A stretch of 33,832 nt of DNA from Schoenoplectus triqueter (taxonomy: Eukaryota; Streptophyta; Magnoliopsida; Poales; Cyperaceae), in NCBI GenBank assembly GCA_964058805.1, contig CAXKVV010001187.1, positions 1 through 33,832 on the forward strand, written 5' to 3'. The notes below the pieces were generated by a model. That model did not search any database and was not told the origin of the DNA. It saw only the letters and a program-made list of their open reading frames with translations. Made by a program: the position numbers and the translations under genes. This document shows positions 1 through 9,613 of this stretch, piece by piece (within the stretch, counting starts at the first letter, position 1; each line of letters opens with the position of its first letter).

Positions 1-158
1 AACTTTTTCTCAATTATGCATTTATTTTATATTAATTATGTATTCATGATTGAAATTTATATTAATTAATAAATTATCTTTTTATTTATTTTTTTTCACA
101 TGAAGACTTTTATATTTCTAAAAGATATCACCGTAGCAATGCACGTGCAACACACTAG
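1..158 (+). mobile_element. Probable Helitron 3' terminus
   Basis: The segment ends in CACACTAG followed by T. About ten bases before the CTAG lies a hairpin-prone GC-rich patch (CCGTAGCAATGCACGTGC, 131-148). Plant Helitrons end in CTRR, carry a short GC-rich hairpin about ten bases inside that end, and insert between A and T; many have a CCGTGCAACGCACGG-like hairpin, of which this looks like a decayed version. The 5' end (TC) and any Rep/helicase gene would lie left of the window. The stem is degenerate, so this is a family-level guess from one terminus. Confidence 0.45.
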
Positions 159-1617
159 TGTGTGTATCATTTCAAATATAAATAATTTAATATATATTGT
201 TATATTCAAAATGTTGATTTAGTGTGCTCAATAAATTCTACGTATTAAAAACTCATAAAATACTCAACTTTTCCTATTTTTAAGATTTTTAACATTTTTT
301 TAAAAATTATCATTTTGTATGCAAATATTTTTATTTTTGGCCCATCTTTTAAAAACCTGAAGAAATAGTTAAAAAAATCTTAAAATAGAAAAAATTTGGT
401 ATTCTACGATTTTGATACATTGGGCATCTTAAATTGACATTTCAAATACAAAAAATTATATTTTTGATATTTTGTATTTGGAACGATATACAAATGGTTG
501 TATGCTGTAGACCTAACTCCAAAATTATTTTTGTAGTTTTTGTACCCGATGTATATTACTCATGGAGGGATGCAAATTGGTTTATGATTAACTAACTACA
601 CTTTATTGGTATCCAACGGACCAACGCATTAATCAAATAGTACTAATTAGTTTATGATTACATATTTTTTTGTAGTTTTGATGTAACAGATGCATTTATC
701 ACGGAGGAATGCTGTTCACAGGACAATTTCCCCATATCAATGATAGAAACGAGATTTCCTTTTCAAATCGTCTCATATCAATGATAGAAACATGCCAAAT
801 TAAAAGGGTCCACTTAACTGGAGAACGAGATATCACTTTGGATTCATCTCAATATCTTTTATTTTTTGGATTGAGTATGGACTAAGTTCACTTCTTCTAG
901 AATGGACAGTTTTTCTGCCGTTGCTATAGTAACTGGGTAGCATCAAAATTCATACTAAATATTTTAAACGGTTCAGATCAAATAAACTAACCATCGTACG
1001 AAATACGATATTACGGAGGATAAAGTTCCGCATGGACCAACCTCTGATTTGAAACTGCCTTTCTAAGAAGGGGAACTGAGTCAACAATGACAATATGGTA
1101 TCGTTGCATGCATCTCTCCTTCTAAAGATTCGACTCACGTCTAGCACGCTTAAAAAGCTGCTTTTAAGTTTTAACTAAAGGCGATTTCCATTGCAGATTT
1201 CTTTTTCGTAAATAAATACAAAAAAATGAGGGAATTAATACGAGTAGTCTTTTTTTCTTTTGCGTTCATAGTCTGGATCAAATTTGAATGTAGTGATTGC
1301 GTAAAAAAATCGTCGATTCGGATAAAATTACTATTATCTTAAATTAACATCTGGGTATGAGGATAGTTTTTAAGAGACCAAATTTTTAATAATAAGAATT
1401 AATATGTGAGGTTGTTAATCATTTTTATACTCAACACATTGCACAAATATATATAAAGATTGTCAAATAAAAAGAGAAAAACTACTTTCAAACAAACTGT
1501 AAGACATAAAAAACATAAAGATGTAAGGAATTTCTGAAAATAATTAGTGAAATTAGACTATCATCCCATAAGTACATAAGAAAGACATGAATCATTTAAA
1601 AAAAATCTCCTAATGAA
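159..1617. other. AT-rich intergenic region without recognised gene
   Basis: I see no convincing coding region. The 18-base string CATATCAATGATAGAAAC occurs twice about 42 bases apart (near 733 and 774). The 65-codon minus-strand ORF at 950-1147 matches no family I recognise. No LTR, tRNA or MITE end was seen between the Helitron-like end and the copia LTR remnant. Confidence 0.5.
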
Positions 1618-2205
1618 ACGTTACAACGGATATGACCGATTTATTATCTGTTTTGTTTCTCGACTATAAAAGATATTGTTTCAATAATGTTTCTTCTATT
1701 CTAATTCATGATTTTTCATAACCAACCATTATTTTAACCGAACCGTCACGGTTAGACCTTCAAAATCTTAAAATAATTTATTCTAATCTCAAAATTACTT
1801 CGATAGTCCTTTAAAATGTTAGATTATAGTGATTGTTGAGTGTTTTATACTTCGTGAGACTTGTTCTTTTTAGAGGTGTTGTCCTCATTATTTTTTTGAC
1901 CGACGGCTGCCTATTGTATTTGGTATAAGGGATCGAAAGTTTATAATTATAAGAACAATTGTGTTTTAGTGACTCGATGCTTTTGACTGTTGTGATTGTG
2001 GATTCCGGAGATGTAGGCTCTTCATAGCCGAACTTCGTCAAATAATGTGTTCTCTTCTCTTCTTTTTATTTATTTTTTATTTTCTATGATTTGAATTTAA
2101 TACTAGACTTCTAGGTAAAACTAAGCGGATTATTTTAAGTCTTGGTATTGAACTGTAAAACTAGCTCAAGGTTCTTTTATTCCACATTATCAGTGTTGTT
2201 AGGTA
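1618..2205 (+). repeat. 5' LTR remnant of the left copia element
   Basis: It aligns with 5310-5840 over most of its length, including a TATAAAAG box (1665-1672), the ATGTAGGCTCTTCATA block (about 2010) and the TTATTTTAAGTCTTGGTATT block (about 2131). It starts where the 3' copy has already run about 440 bases through the CAACGG-rich part, so its U3 seems truncated. It carries one exact ACAACGG at its left edge. A 76-codon minus-strand ORF here is a shadow. Confidence 0.7.
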
Positions 2206-2213
2206 AAACAAAG

Positions 2214-2225
2214 TGGTATCAGAAC
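2214..2225 (+). other. Primer-binding site (initiator Met tRNA type)
   Basis: TGGTATCAGAAC is one base from TGGTATCAGAGC, the complement of the 3' end of plant initiator Met tRNA used by many copia and gypsy elements. It lies just after the 5' LTR. The matching site in the right-hand element (32966-32977, minus strand) is perfect. Confidence 0.75.
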
Positions 2226-2239
2226 AGGCTATACAAATT

Positions 2240-3690
2240 AAGACACACTTATTGATTATTTTAGATCCATAATGACACAAATTAATTATATTAAAGAATT
2301 TTTAATATTTGGTCAAACTACCAATAACTTTATTTATTAGAAAAGATGTATGGTCAATTATCTAAATATTCTTGGTATTTGAGATATTGTACAAATGGGG
2401 TATATGCTAGGATTTGATGAAATTATCAAGAAATTAATTGTAAACTTCAAAATAGATGAGAAAAATAATAATTATGCAGTAAATATCATTCTCAATTCAG
2501 TTAGCGAGACAAATGGATTATTATTTAATGATATAACTAGTGCTTATGAGATGTGGTATGCACTAATCAATGTGTATGAAGACAACAACTAGATTGAGAC
2601 TAAAGTGAAGGATTCCCGCTCAGATTCTGGAGATGAGGAAGAACAAATTTCAGTTCCCGTAGTGAATGCTAAGGAGGGCTTTTTTCAGTCGTGATTGATG
2701 AGACAACAACATTGTCCAAGTGCAAAGAGATAGAGTCAAAATAACAAGCAAGTGGATCAATCTCATCAAGGCAAACAAGTGAGGTATTTCTAAACCCGTT
2801 TTATGATAGTGATAAATATAATAGTAATGTTTTAAGCATATCCTTGAATAATAAAGTGAAATGGTAAAATTATGATAGGTTACAAACCATGTTTGACGAT
2901 ACAAATAAGATCTTACACAGAAAGAAAGAATAATTGAGGATTTAAATGAAAAAATTATTGGACTTGAGTCTAAGATCAAAGAAGGCGAGACAAAAATGAT
3001 GAAGCTTAAAAGTAAAAATAATTATGCGTCACACCTAAATGAGATAGATTTATTGAAAGTTAAAGTGCAAGATATAAAAAGTAAAAATCAAGTTTTGAGG
3101 ACATGATAAAATATATATGTAGGTCAAAAAAGATATATATAGCACTAAGATGAATTTCGAAAAAGATATATATATAGATCGAAAGGCACATGATAAAACA
3201 GAACTTGGATACACTAAACTATCCTCATTGGTATCCAAAGTCACCGGAAGCAAAAAAGAAAGGGAAGTAGTCTCAAAAATAAAAAAAAAATAAAAGTAAC
3301 AATATGGCAAAGGTAAAATATAATAAAGAAAAGCATAATCATGCATATCAATATAGATATTCAAATAAAAGGAATAGGAACAATAATTATCATCAAGAAA
3401 ATAAGGATATATTTAACCCTCAATGATTAAATAAAATATATTTTAGAAGTCCTGATGATCAGTTTCATAAATTGAACAATTAATGTATGTCATAAAATTT
3501 GACTCAAAGAAATGAGTCACAAAGAGATGTTCTCCAACATCCATATGAGTCATACACAAATGTTAAAAATAAGAATGTGGTATTAAATGATCCGAGAACA
3601 CGAGCTCAAAATTTTATATATCACTATAACTCTTATCTTGTGCAAAGTAGCAATAAAATATCATCAAATATAATATCAAACCATGAATTT
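2240..3690 (+). pseudogene. Copia gag pseudogene (UBN2-type), left element
   Basis: Gag would form the virus-like particle. The clearest stretch is a 65-codon frame at 2395-2592, which aligns with the right element's gag: NAVNFILNSISES there, YAVNIILNSVSET here, followed by the EMWYALINVYE tract typical of the UBN2 (Retrotran_gag_2) domain. Further on, in other frames, come a Lys/Glu-rich coiled-coil stretch (about 2935-3105) and an Asn/His/Tyr/Lys-rich basic tract (about 3330-3480). Both have counterparts in the right element. Stops and frameshifts break every domain, so no functional protein is made. Confidence 0.75.
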
Positions 3691-4339
3691 TAATAAAGTA
3701 ATAATAACAGATAAGCGGATAATATATATATATATATAACAATGATAATAATAATAAAATTATATATATATATATATATATATGAAAAAGAAATGAGTTC
3801 ATATTTTGTGGGCTCCCCTTATACCTGTTGCCTTCTCTGGTACTCTGAATTGCTTGCTCTGGTGCTCTTGGTATTAGGGTGTTGGTTGCTGGTTAACTTG
3901 TATTGGTATAACTTGATACTACACTTGGTCCTGTCCTACCTGCCCTCTGTGACTCTGTACCCATTTTCTGGCATGCTGGTATTTGAACTAGTATTACACT
4001 GTTACGGCCCATATCCGGGTTTTCTTATCATTTCATGTCATAATATGTAGGTGTCTTTCTCAAATTGTGCATAAGATATTATTATATTCACACATAATTA
4101 TTATATTGCATTAAAACAACGGTATCGGCATTTGGGTCCAGTCTAGAAAAGAAGATCAAATCTTAAGGCTGGATCTAAATCCATACTGAGTAATTATTTT
4201 ATATTATTATTATTATTATTTTGTTTATTCTGAGATTTATTTTATTTTATTCATTTAGTCTTCCGTACACACATCTCGTCGTGCGTAAGTGGCGGGATTA
4301 AACACGCCTAATCCGATTTAATTATTTTAGGGTGTGACA
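3670..4339 (+). mobile_element. Insertion in gag ending in a gypsy-type LTR
   Basis: Against the right element, gag similarity stops near 3670 and resumes at the zinc knuckle (4347), so about 670 bases were inserted. The right part looks like an LTR: TGTTACGGCCCATATCCGGG at 4000 and TTTTAGGGTGTGACA ending at 4339, close to the LTR end of the gypsy relic at 21931. The left part contains (TA)n runs (3724-3738, about 3760-3782) and a CT/TG-rich tract (3790-3999). No clean target duplication is visible; the flanks are TA-rich. The 102-codon ORF here is low complexity and not taken as a gene. Confidence 0.5.
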
Positions 4340-4346
4340 TATATTG

Positions 4347-4388
4347 TGTAATTACTATTGTAAGTTACGTCATATTTCAACTGAATGC
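4347..4388 (+). pseudogene. Gag CCHC zinc knuckle, left copia element
   Basis: The frame reads C-N-Y-Y-C-K-L-R-H-I-S-T-E-C. The 14-residue span matches the right element (29015-29056), but the second Cys sits one residue late (CX3CX3HX4C instead of CX2CX4HX4C). Zinc knuckles bind element RNA in gag. The altered spacing would probably abolish zinc binding. This is the last recognisable coding piece of the left element. Confidence 0.7.
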
Positions 4389-4869
4389 AAATTTATAAAA
4401 AAAATAAGAAGACAAAATATTGTTTGAGTTCCTAAATCAAAAGAGTAATGATCTATTTATATACGACCATATTCCTATTATCCAAATAGCAAGGAGGAGT
4501 TTAATTACTATTGATATATATTTATATTGAGTATGATGATTTGTAATATTTTTATATCAATGTTATTTAAATTTGTATTCTTTAATTATAATTTTATTTA
4601 ATTAAAGGAGGAGAATACATATTTGAGGGGAGCTTTGCTAAAATTTTCTTTTTTTTCTCTGATTTTCAAACCAAGGGGGAGAAATTATTTGGTACAATAT
4701 CATTTTGAGAAATTCAAAAGGGATAATGCATTTTCAAATTATAATTATATATTTATGTGATTATTTTGTAAATCGCCAAACATAAAAGATTGTTATTGTA
4801 AAAAATACTAAATTTTGTATTTGTTGATTTATAAAATAATTATATATGAATTTAATATTTTCTTTGAGT

Positions 4870-5840
4870 ATGTTAAATGCAGGATATTAAGTTTTTAAGA
4901 GAAGAATAATGGATTTGGACCAAATTACATAAAAATCTCAAGAATAAAGTTAAGGTAAGTTAGATTTATAATAAATAAAGATAATTAAAGTAATATTGAG
5001 ATCAGAACAAAGAAAATGAAGGTATATTACCCAAATCGTTGCAATGAAACCCATAACTGTTGTAACGGATGACCTCAGAACCCTTTCTAGTGCATTTCAG
5101 GCAACAACCATTGCAACTATTATCATAACTGTTATAATGGAATAAATCAATCATGTACGAAATTTGTCCAAATTGCTCCAGGACCCAAATTTATAACTGA
5201 TAGCTTTCCATTGCAACTGTTGAAGTTTCATTATAACTGATAGTTCAATTTTTTTTAGCTTTTCATAATCGTCGTAACTCTTATACAACTGTTGTAACAT
5301 TTATACAACCATTGCGACATATATGATCGATTTGTTGTCTATTTTGTTTTCTAGCTATAAAAGATAATGTTTCTTCTTTTTTAATTTGTGATTTTCAAAA
5401 CCAAATATTATTCTAACCCTAGTTGTCACTACTAGACCTTTGAAACCTTAAAATACTTTATTTTAATCTCAAAATTACTTCGCTTGACCTTTAAAAGGTT
5501 AGATTAGAGTGATTGTTGATTATTTTCTCCTACACGAGATTTATTTTTTTTAGAGGTGTTGTCCTCATTGTCATCTTGACCGATGGTTGCCCCTTTACTT
5601 GGTGTAAAGGATCATTTAGAATTGTAAGAATAAATATATCTTAGTGACTCGACGTAATCGATTGTTGTGATTGCGAGTCTCAGAAATGTAGGCTCTTCAT
5701 ATCTGAACTCCGTCAAATACTGTGTTCTCTTCTCTTTATTTTATTCTTTATTTTCTGTTATTGAATTTAATACTATACTTCTAGGTAAACAAAATGGTAT
5801 TATTTTAAGTCTTGGTATTAAAGTGTAAAAACCTACCCTA
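4870..5840 (+). repeat. 3' LTR of the left copia element
   Basis: The left part (about 5030-5310) is dense in imperfect CCGTTG/GTTGTAACGG-like motifs. A TATAAAAG box follows at 5356-5363. From about 5310 on it aligns with the 5' LTR. The exact 5' boundary is uncertain; a purine tract (CCAAGGGGGAGAAATT, about 4671-4686) upstream is the best polypurine-tract candidate. The right element's U3, read on its minus strand, shares the AAAATGAAGGT block just before the motif array. Confidence 0.65.
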
Positions 5841-6842
5841 AGTAAAGGTGCAATAGGGACAATAGTGTCGTTTAGGACAATAAGGACAAAGAGCTGAAAT
5901 GAAATATGAAGTTGAATTAGCTATAACGGTAATTAATAATTATTGGTGATAAAAATCATAATTGATCAACATTTTGATCAGTTGTTTACTATTTGTTCGT
6001 TTAGAAGGATGGATTACACTCAATACGTTAGTCCATATTATTGCATTCACTATTATATTAACACAGGTTTGGTCATTGGCGCAATTATGATAACAAACGA
6101 CATAATTAGCTAATGTACAACGATCTAATCATTAGGTTAGATCCAGTAAAAATCAACAAAAGAAGGAGAAGGATGATACGTATTCTAATGGTTATGGATG
6201 AAATGGAGGATCATATCAATAGACTTCCAACTCGAGGTGAAGAAACGTTCAAGCAGAACATGATTTATATTTAATGATGTAGTATTTATATTTTATTATT
6301 GGAATAGTCAGACCAATTTGATTTTAATTATTGTTGTAATATTTTAATTTCTTTATGCTATTTGAGAACAATCTAATGTAGTATTTATGTTTCACATTAT
6401 AATTCTCGGTTCATATTTCGTATTTAATTTTGACTGTAAATAAACAAGTAAAATGTTGAAAAAAAGAGAAAAATTATCTAGGATTGAGTTTTAAATTTTA
6501 TCTATGATTCGTATTATTTTTTTACTACAAATAAATAAATAAACTTTAAAAAAATTATCTGAGACCGACTTCCAAACTCAGTTCAAATTATTAGTGCAAA
6601 AGAAAAAGAGATACTCCTACCAAATCTCTCTTTTTGTTTTCATTTACTAGAAAATATCTACTTCCATTGCCTCATTAAACCCCACAAATTCTCAGTTGCA
6701 ATCAAGTGCAAAGAAACCTTTTAGATGCTGAATATGTAAAGCAATTAGTGGATTGCTATACAGAATTTTCAATTTTTTCTGTCTCAAGCAATTAACCATT
6801 GTCAACTAATCCCCTATATGTGATATATAATGCATCATAATT
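5841..6842. other. AT-rich intergenic region
   Basis: No recognised gene or element. A 33-codon ORF starting near 6174 (MIRILMVMDEMEDHINRLPT) has an amphipathic start but matches no family I know and is not called. At 6460-6600 there are two related TTATCT-containing stretches. Confidence 0.4.
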
Positions 6843-6877
6843 TGAAATATAAATAAATTGACAAGATTCAATCTGCT
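6843..6877 (+). repeat. Direct repeat, left copy (~35 bp)
   Basis: TGAAATATAAATAAATTGAC and the next 15 bases recur at 8351-8386 with one extra A. The two copies bracket about 1.47 kb that separates the gene at 8604 from older upstream DNA. They are longer than normal transposon target duplications. Confidence 0.85.
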
Positions 6878-7769
6878 TCAGGCCCCACCTTAATAACTCG
6901 GGCCTTGCCTAAGCGGGAACTATCAGATTTCAACTTACTAATTAAAGACTTTATGTTTATACGGCGACAACACCGCACAAACGATAATTCGAGCTCCCGA
7001 GGCGATAACGTCCTCTGGTCTGCTAAATCTGGTAATCTACCTCACTATATAATTAAAACAGAATAGAATATGACCTTAGTTGTCATATCGCCAAAAAGAG
7101 TTAACTACCCGTGAAATGACAAAACGAAAATAATAACAAATGAGAGCCTCTCTATACCAACCAAGGGCCAAAGAAAAAAACCCTTCAGACATATCAAGAT
7201 CTCAAATAAGCCGGCTAAATAAAATAACATAATAAAATGAAGTAGGCTCCAGACTCGAATATAGTCACCCACACTAAACACTAAAAGTCATGTCCATCCT
7301 AATCGCTCAATTAAATTTAGAATCAAATCATTTACAGAATAATAATAATATAATATTGATCAAAAGTAAAATACTCTGGCACGGCCGACCTCATCAAGTA
7401 ATGGGGTCGGTGAATAACCGATAGGCAGAGGCCTCATTAAAAACAAAACAATTTAGTTATTTGTACATTGTATTTTTATTTTAATTTTATTTATGAAATA
7501 ATGTATATATTTATGTAATATCAACGATAATATATTTTCGTTTCTTTATGGAATATATAGCATTGCTAAGGGGTATCATATTTCATTGAATACGGCTTTC
7601 CACAAATTTCTATATATATCTATATATCTATGAGATCAAGTATGAAATTTTATTTACTTACTTGAGATTGAGTATTCGTTTTACGACTGATTCAGAACGA
7701 TCATTTGAAAGAATACCATGGCAACTTTAGTGAGATCATAATATGGAAACCCTTTAGCAATGGTATTTA
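6878..7769. other. Unassigned DNA inside the direct-repeat bracket
   Basis: The first half is less AT-rich than its surroundings and contains palindrome-like pieces such as GACCTCATCAAGTAATGGGGTC near 7388. I see no coding sequence and cannot assign it to a transposon family. It may be part of whatever inserted between the two direct repeats. Confidence 0.4.
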
Positions 7770-7850
7770 TTCTATAACCATATAAATATGGATATCCTTA
7801 GCAACTGTCAGTCATTGTTATAGAGTATCCATATTTATATGGATATAGAA
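7770..7850. repeat. Foldback: perfect 17-bp inverted repeat
   Basis: CCATATAAATATGGATA (7778-7794) is the exact reverse complement of 7826-7842, with a 31-base loop. The outer eight bases on each side extend the pairing with one mismatch. It sits just upstream of the 102-bp tandem repeat. Confidence 0.8.
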
Positions 7851-7867
7851 AACGCCTCTAATTGAAA

Positions 7868-8173
7868 ATGTTTAAAAATTTACTATTAACTGATTTATTC
7901 AATTTTGGTAGAATATATAGTGATTTTCATTTGGTCAATGAAAATCACTATTTTCCTACTCATTTGCAAATGTTAGAAAATTTGTTATTGACTGATTTAT
8001 TCAATTTTAGTAGAATATATAGCGAGAGTCGCTTGGTCAAAGAAAATCACTATTTTTCTATTCATTTGCAAATATTTAAAAATTTCATATTGACTCATTT
8101 ATACAATTTTAATAGAATATATAGCGATTATTTCACCTCTTCTAGAGAAAATAAGTTCAAGAAAAATACTTAA
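7868..8173 (+). repeat. 102-bp tandem repeat (about 2.7 units), open in one frame
   Basis: Three consecutive units of about 102 bases share the cores ACTGATTTATTCAATTTT and AGAATATATAGYGA. The period is a multiple of three, so one frame (7862-8173, 103 codons) stays open and encodes a 34-residue repeat with the core LLLTDLFNF-(G/S)RIYS and ENHYF-(P/S)-(T/I)-HLQ. In unit 1 the segment 7917-7930/7938-7951 is a perfect 14-bp inverted repeat with a 7-base loop; unit 2 has lost one arm. I recognise no protein family. It may be a non-coding minisatellite, or a small repeat protein on weaker evidence. Confidence 0.7.
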
Positions 8174-8350
8174 TAATATAGTGATACTTTTATTTATTCT
8201 TTTCGTTCGGAAAGATACGACTCTATTTATTATTCATGATTGTTTTGTCTCAAGCATGACTATTTAATGAAATAAGAAAATATTTTAATAAAATAGAAAA
8301 AAAAAATCTTCTTTGTTTTACACGAGTTCTTCCTCTCTCTTTTTGGAGTA

Positions 8351-8386
8351 TGAAATATAAATAAATTGACAAGATTCAAATCTGCT
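8351..8386 (+). repeat. Direct repeat, right copy (~36 bp)
   Basis: Partner of 6843-6877, differing by one inserted A. It marks the right edge of the bracketed block and lies about 220 bases upstream of the gene's start codon. Confidence 0.85.
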
Positions 8387-8400
8387 CTCGGCTTTCTTTA

Positions 8401-8432
8401 TGGGCTTGAATTTCATTTATAGCAGGCCCAAT
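8401..8432 (+). promoter_or_regulatory. TGGGCT / AGGCCCAAT pair (Site II-like)
   Basis: TGGGCT at 8401-8406 and AGGCCCAAT at 8424-8432 match the TGGGCY (Site II) motif, bound by TCP factors upstream of many plant housekeeping genes. They are about 170-200 bases before the ATG at 8604. The motif is seen; its use is inferred. Confidence 0.45.
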
Positions 8433-8504
8433 ATTATTCAGAGAGCATCTTTAATTGTTACGAGGTCGCTCAAGCAAGTTGCAAATTAAACCGTGGCGGT
8501 TCTG

Positions 8505-8512
8505 ACACGTGG
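8505..8512 (+). promoter_or_regulatory. G-box / ABRE-like ACACGTGG
   Basis: ACACGTGG contains the perfect CACGTG core used by plant bZIP and bHLH factors and is the classic ABA-response form. It lies 92 bases upstream of the ATG at 8604, in a locally GC-rich stretch, a typical place for a proximal plant promoter element. Confidence 0.5.
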
Positions 8513-8603
8513 GGGCCGTGTAAGTCGAACAGACCTGATTCATAAAGTCGTAAATAAACTCGGTCTAAACCGAACCGATTTCGTGCGCCCATAATCTCGC
8601 AAA

Positions 8604-9613
8604 ATGGCGGTTCCCAGTCTCGGCCTCCCGCTCTTCATTCTCTGTCTTCTCCTAACACCGTCGCCACCAGGCGCCTCAGCGTTGAGTTTCTACCAGTGGC
8701 GAACTTTTCTTTCACTCTCCAATTCCCTCCTCTCTCGCGTCGCCAATGTGCGCTCCGCGCGAGGCGACCGCTCTGGCGCCGCCCGTATCCGGAACCTCGC
8801 CTCGAACCTCCACTTCCTGACGGGAAATGTCGGCATATTTTCTCTCGGATGGGATTACATGTGGAATTACTATTCCTCCTCTCTTGAACTCCCACTTGAG
8901 GATATGACGCGCCTAGCGAAGAAGCTGTCAGAAGCTCCTCGCGCTGGACCAAAGGATCGGATTGCTCTGTGGATTACTGAAAATTATTCCGATTTGAGGA
9001 AGTTATCTTCGTCAGTGATTCAAGGTCTTCTTCGAAGTTTCTCTCGATCTGTAAGTGTTTGACATTTTTACCGAGTTGACACTGGTTCAATCTCAATTTC
9101 TTCTTTTATGTATTTGCAAGCTAATAAAATCAATGAATCAGAATCTGAAGGTTCAACTCAGTACCAGCAGGTAGCCAGATACTAAACTGGTATGGTTCTG
9201 GCTAGGATCTTGAAGCATTTAAGTATTTAACATTTATCTGTTGGTTTTGTCCTAATTTAGCATAAATCTGGTTGCTAAATTAGGAATAAACTCACTATCT
9301 GATTGCTAACTTAATGAGAATGAAATCAGTTAAATACAGACTATTAGGACTTCAGAAAAAGATTTCAATACAGATTAGATCAGTATGACATCACAATTAT
9401 AAGAAGTTAAGAACAAATTTGAGGTGTATTCCTAATTTATAGGGGGCAATAAGAGATGCAGTTCTGGCCATGAAAAAGGAAATTGAAGAAGGAGATTTGT
9501 TAAAAGACTGTCTCGAGGTCAGTAGAGGAGACTTGGAGGGATTGGTACAAATAGGCAAAAATCTTCTTTTCTCTTTCTCACCCTCTGGTTCCACTAGTGA
9601 GAGTGAACTCTGA
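8604..9613 (+). CDS. Two-exon plant gene, 205-aa uncharacterised protein with signal-like N-terminus
   Basis: Exon 1 runs 8604-9050 (149 codons) and ends at a perfect donor GTAAGT. Exon 2 runs 9443-9613 after the acceptor TTATAG, in phase 0, adding 56 codons and a TGA at 9611. Without splicing the frame would stop at 9061. The start sits in a good plant context (AAAATGGCG). Residues 1-27 are hydrophobic and end in ASA, like a cleavable signal peptide or anchor. A FYQWRT motif follows, then an Arg-rich helix, an aromatic stretch (FSLGWDYMWNYY, about residues 80-91) and an acidic, helical C-terminus from exon 2. I believe it belongs to a plant-conserved uncharacterised family beginning FYQWRT, from memory only; function unknown. 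Codon use is much more GC-rich than the surroundings, as expected for a real gene. Confidence 0.88.
9051..9442 (+). other. Intron of the 205-aa gene, with internal perfect hairpin
   Basis: A 392-base phase-0 intron from GTAAGT to TTATAG, T-rich as plant introns are. It contains a perfect 12-bp inverted repeat, CCTAATTTAGCA (9251-9262) and TGCTAAATTAGG (9273-9284), with a 10-base loop. Confidence 0.85.

Larger units (their letters stand above)
1618..5840 (+). mobile_element. Degenerate gag-only Ty1/copia-type LTR retrotransposon
   Basis: An LTR remnant (about 1618-2205) is followed by a primer-binding site (2214-2225), a decayed gag (2240-3690, zinc knuckle 4347-4388), a purine-rich tract near 4670-4684, and a second LTR (about 4870-5840) that aligns with the first. 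Gag pieces match the minus-strand copia element at the right of the window, showing one family. Downstream of the zinc knuckle the two still align through a AAGGAGGAGTTTAATTA-like stretch near 4491. The left copy then runs to the 3' LTR with no protease, integrase, RT or RNase H. The element is therefore a gag-only derivative, like plant TR-GAG elements, now inactive. A gypsy-type LTR sequence interrupts gag (3670-4339). Confidence 0.75.

Noticed and set aside
950..1147. 65-codon minus-strand ORF
   Set aside because: No recognisable motif or promoter and no clear difference from background.
3742..4050. 102-codon ORF with hydrophobic Leu/Tyr-rich sequence
   Set aside because: It starts in a TA microsatellite and crosses an LTR-like boundary at 4000; composition follows the CT/TG-rich tract.
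7862..8173. CRISPR-like array suggested by the regular repeats
   Set aside because: Only about 2.7 direct tandem units without unique spacers, in a plant genome.
8635..8952. 105-codon minus-strand and 63-codon plus-strand ORFs
   Set aside because: Shadows of exon 1 of the 205-aa gene, which has a good start, splice sites and in-phase second exon.
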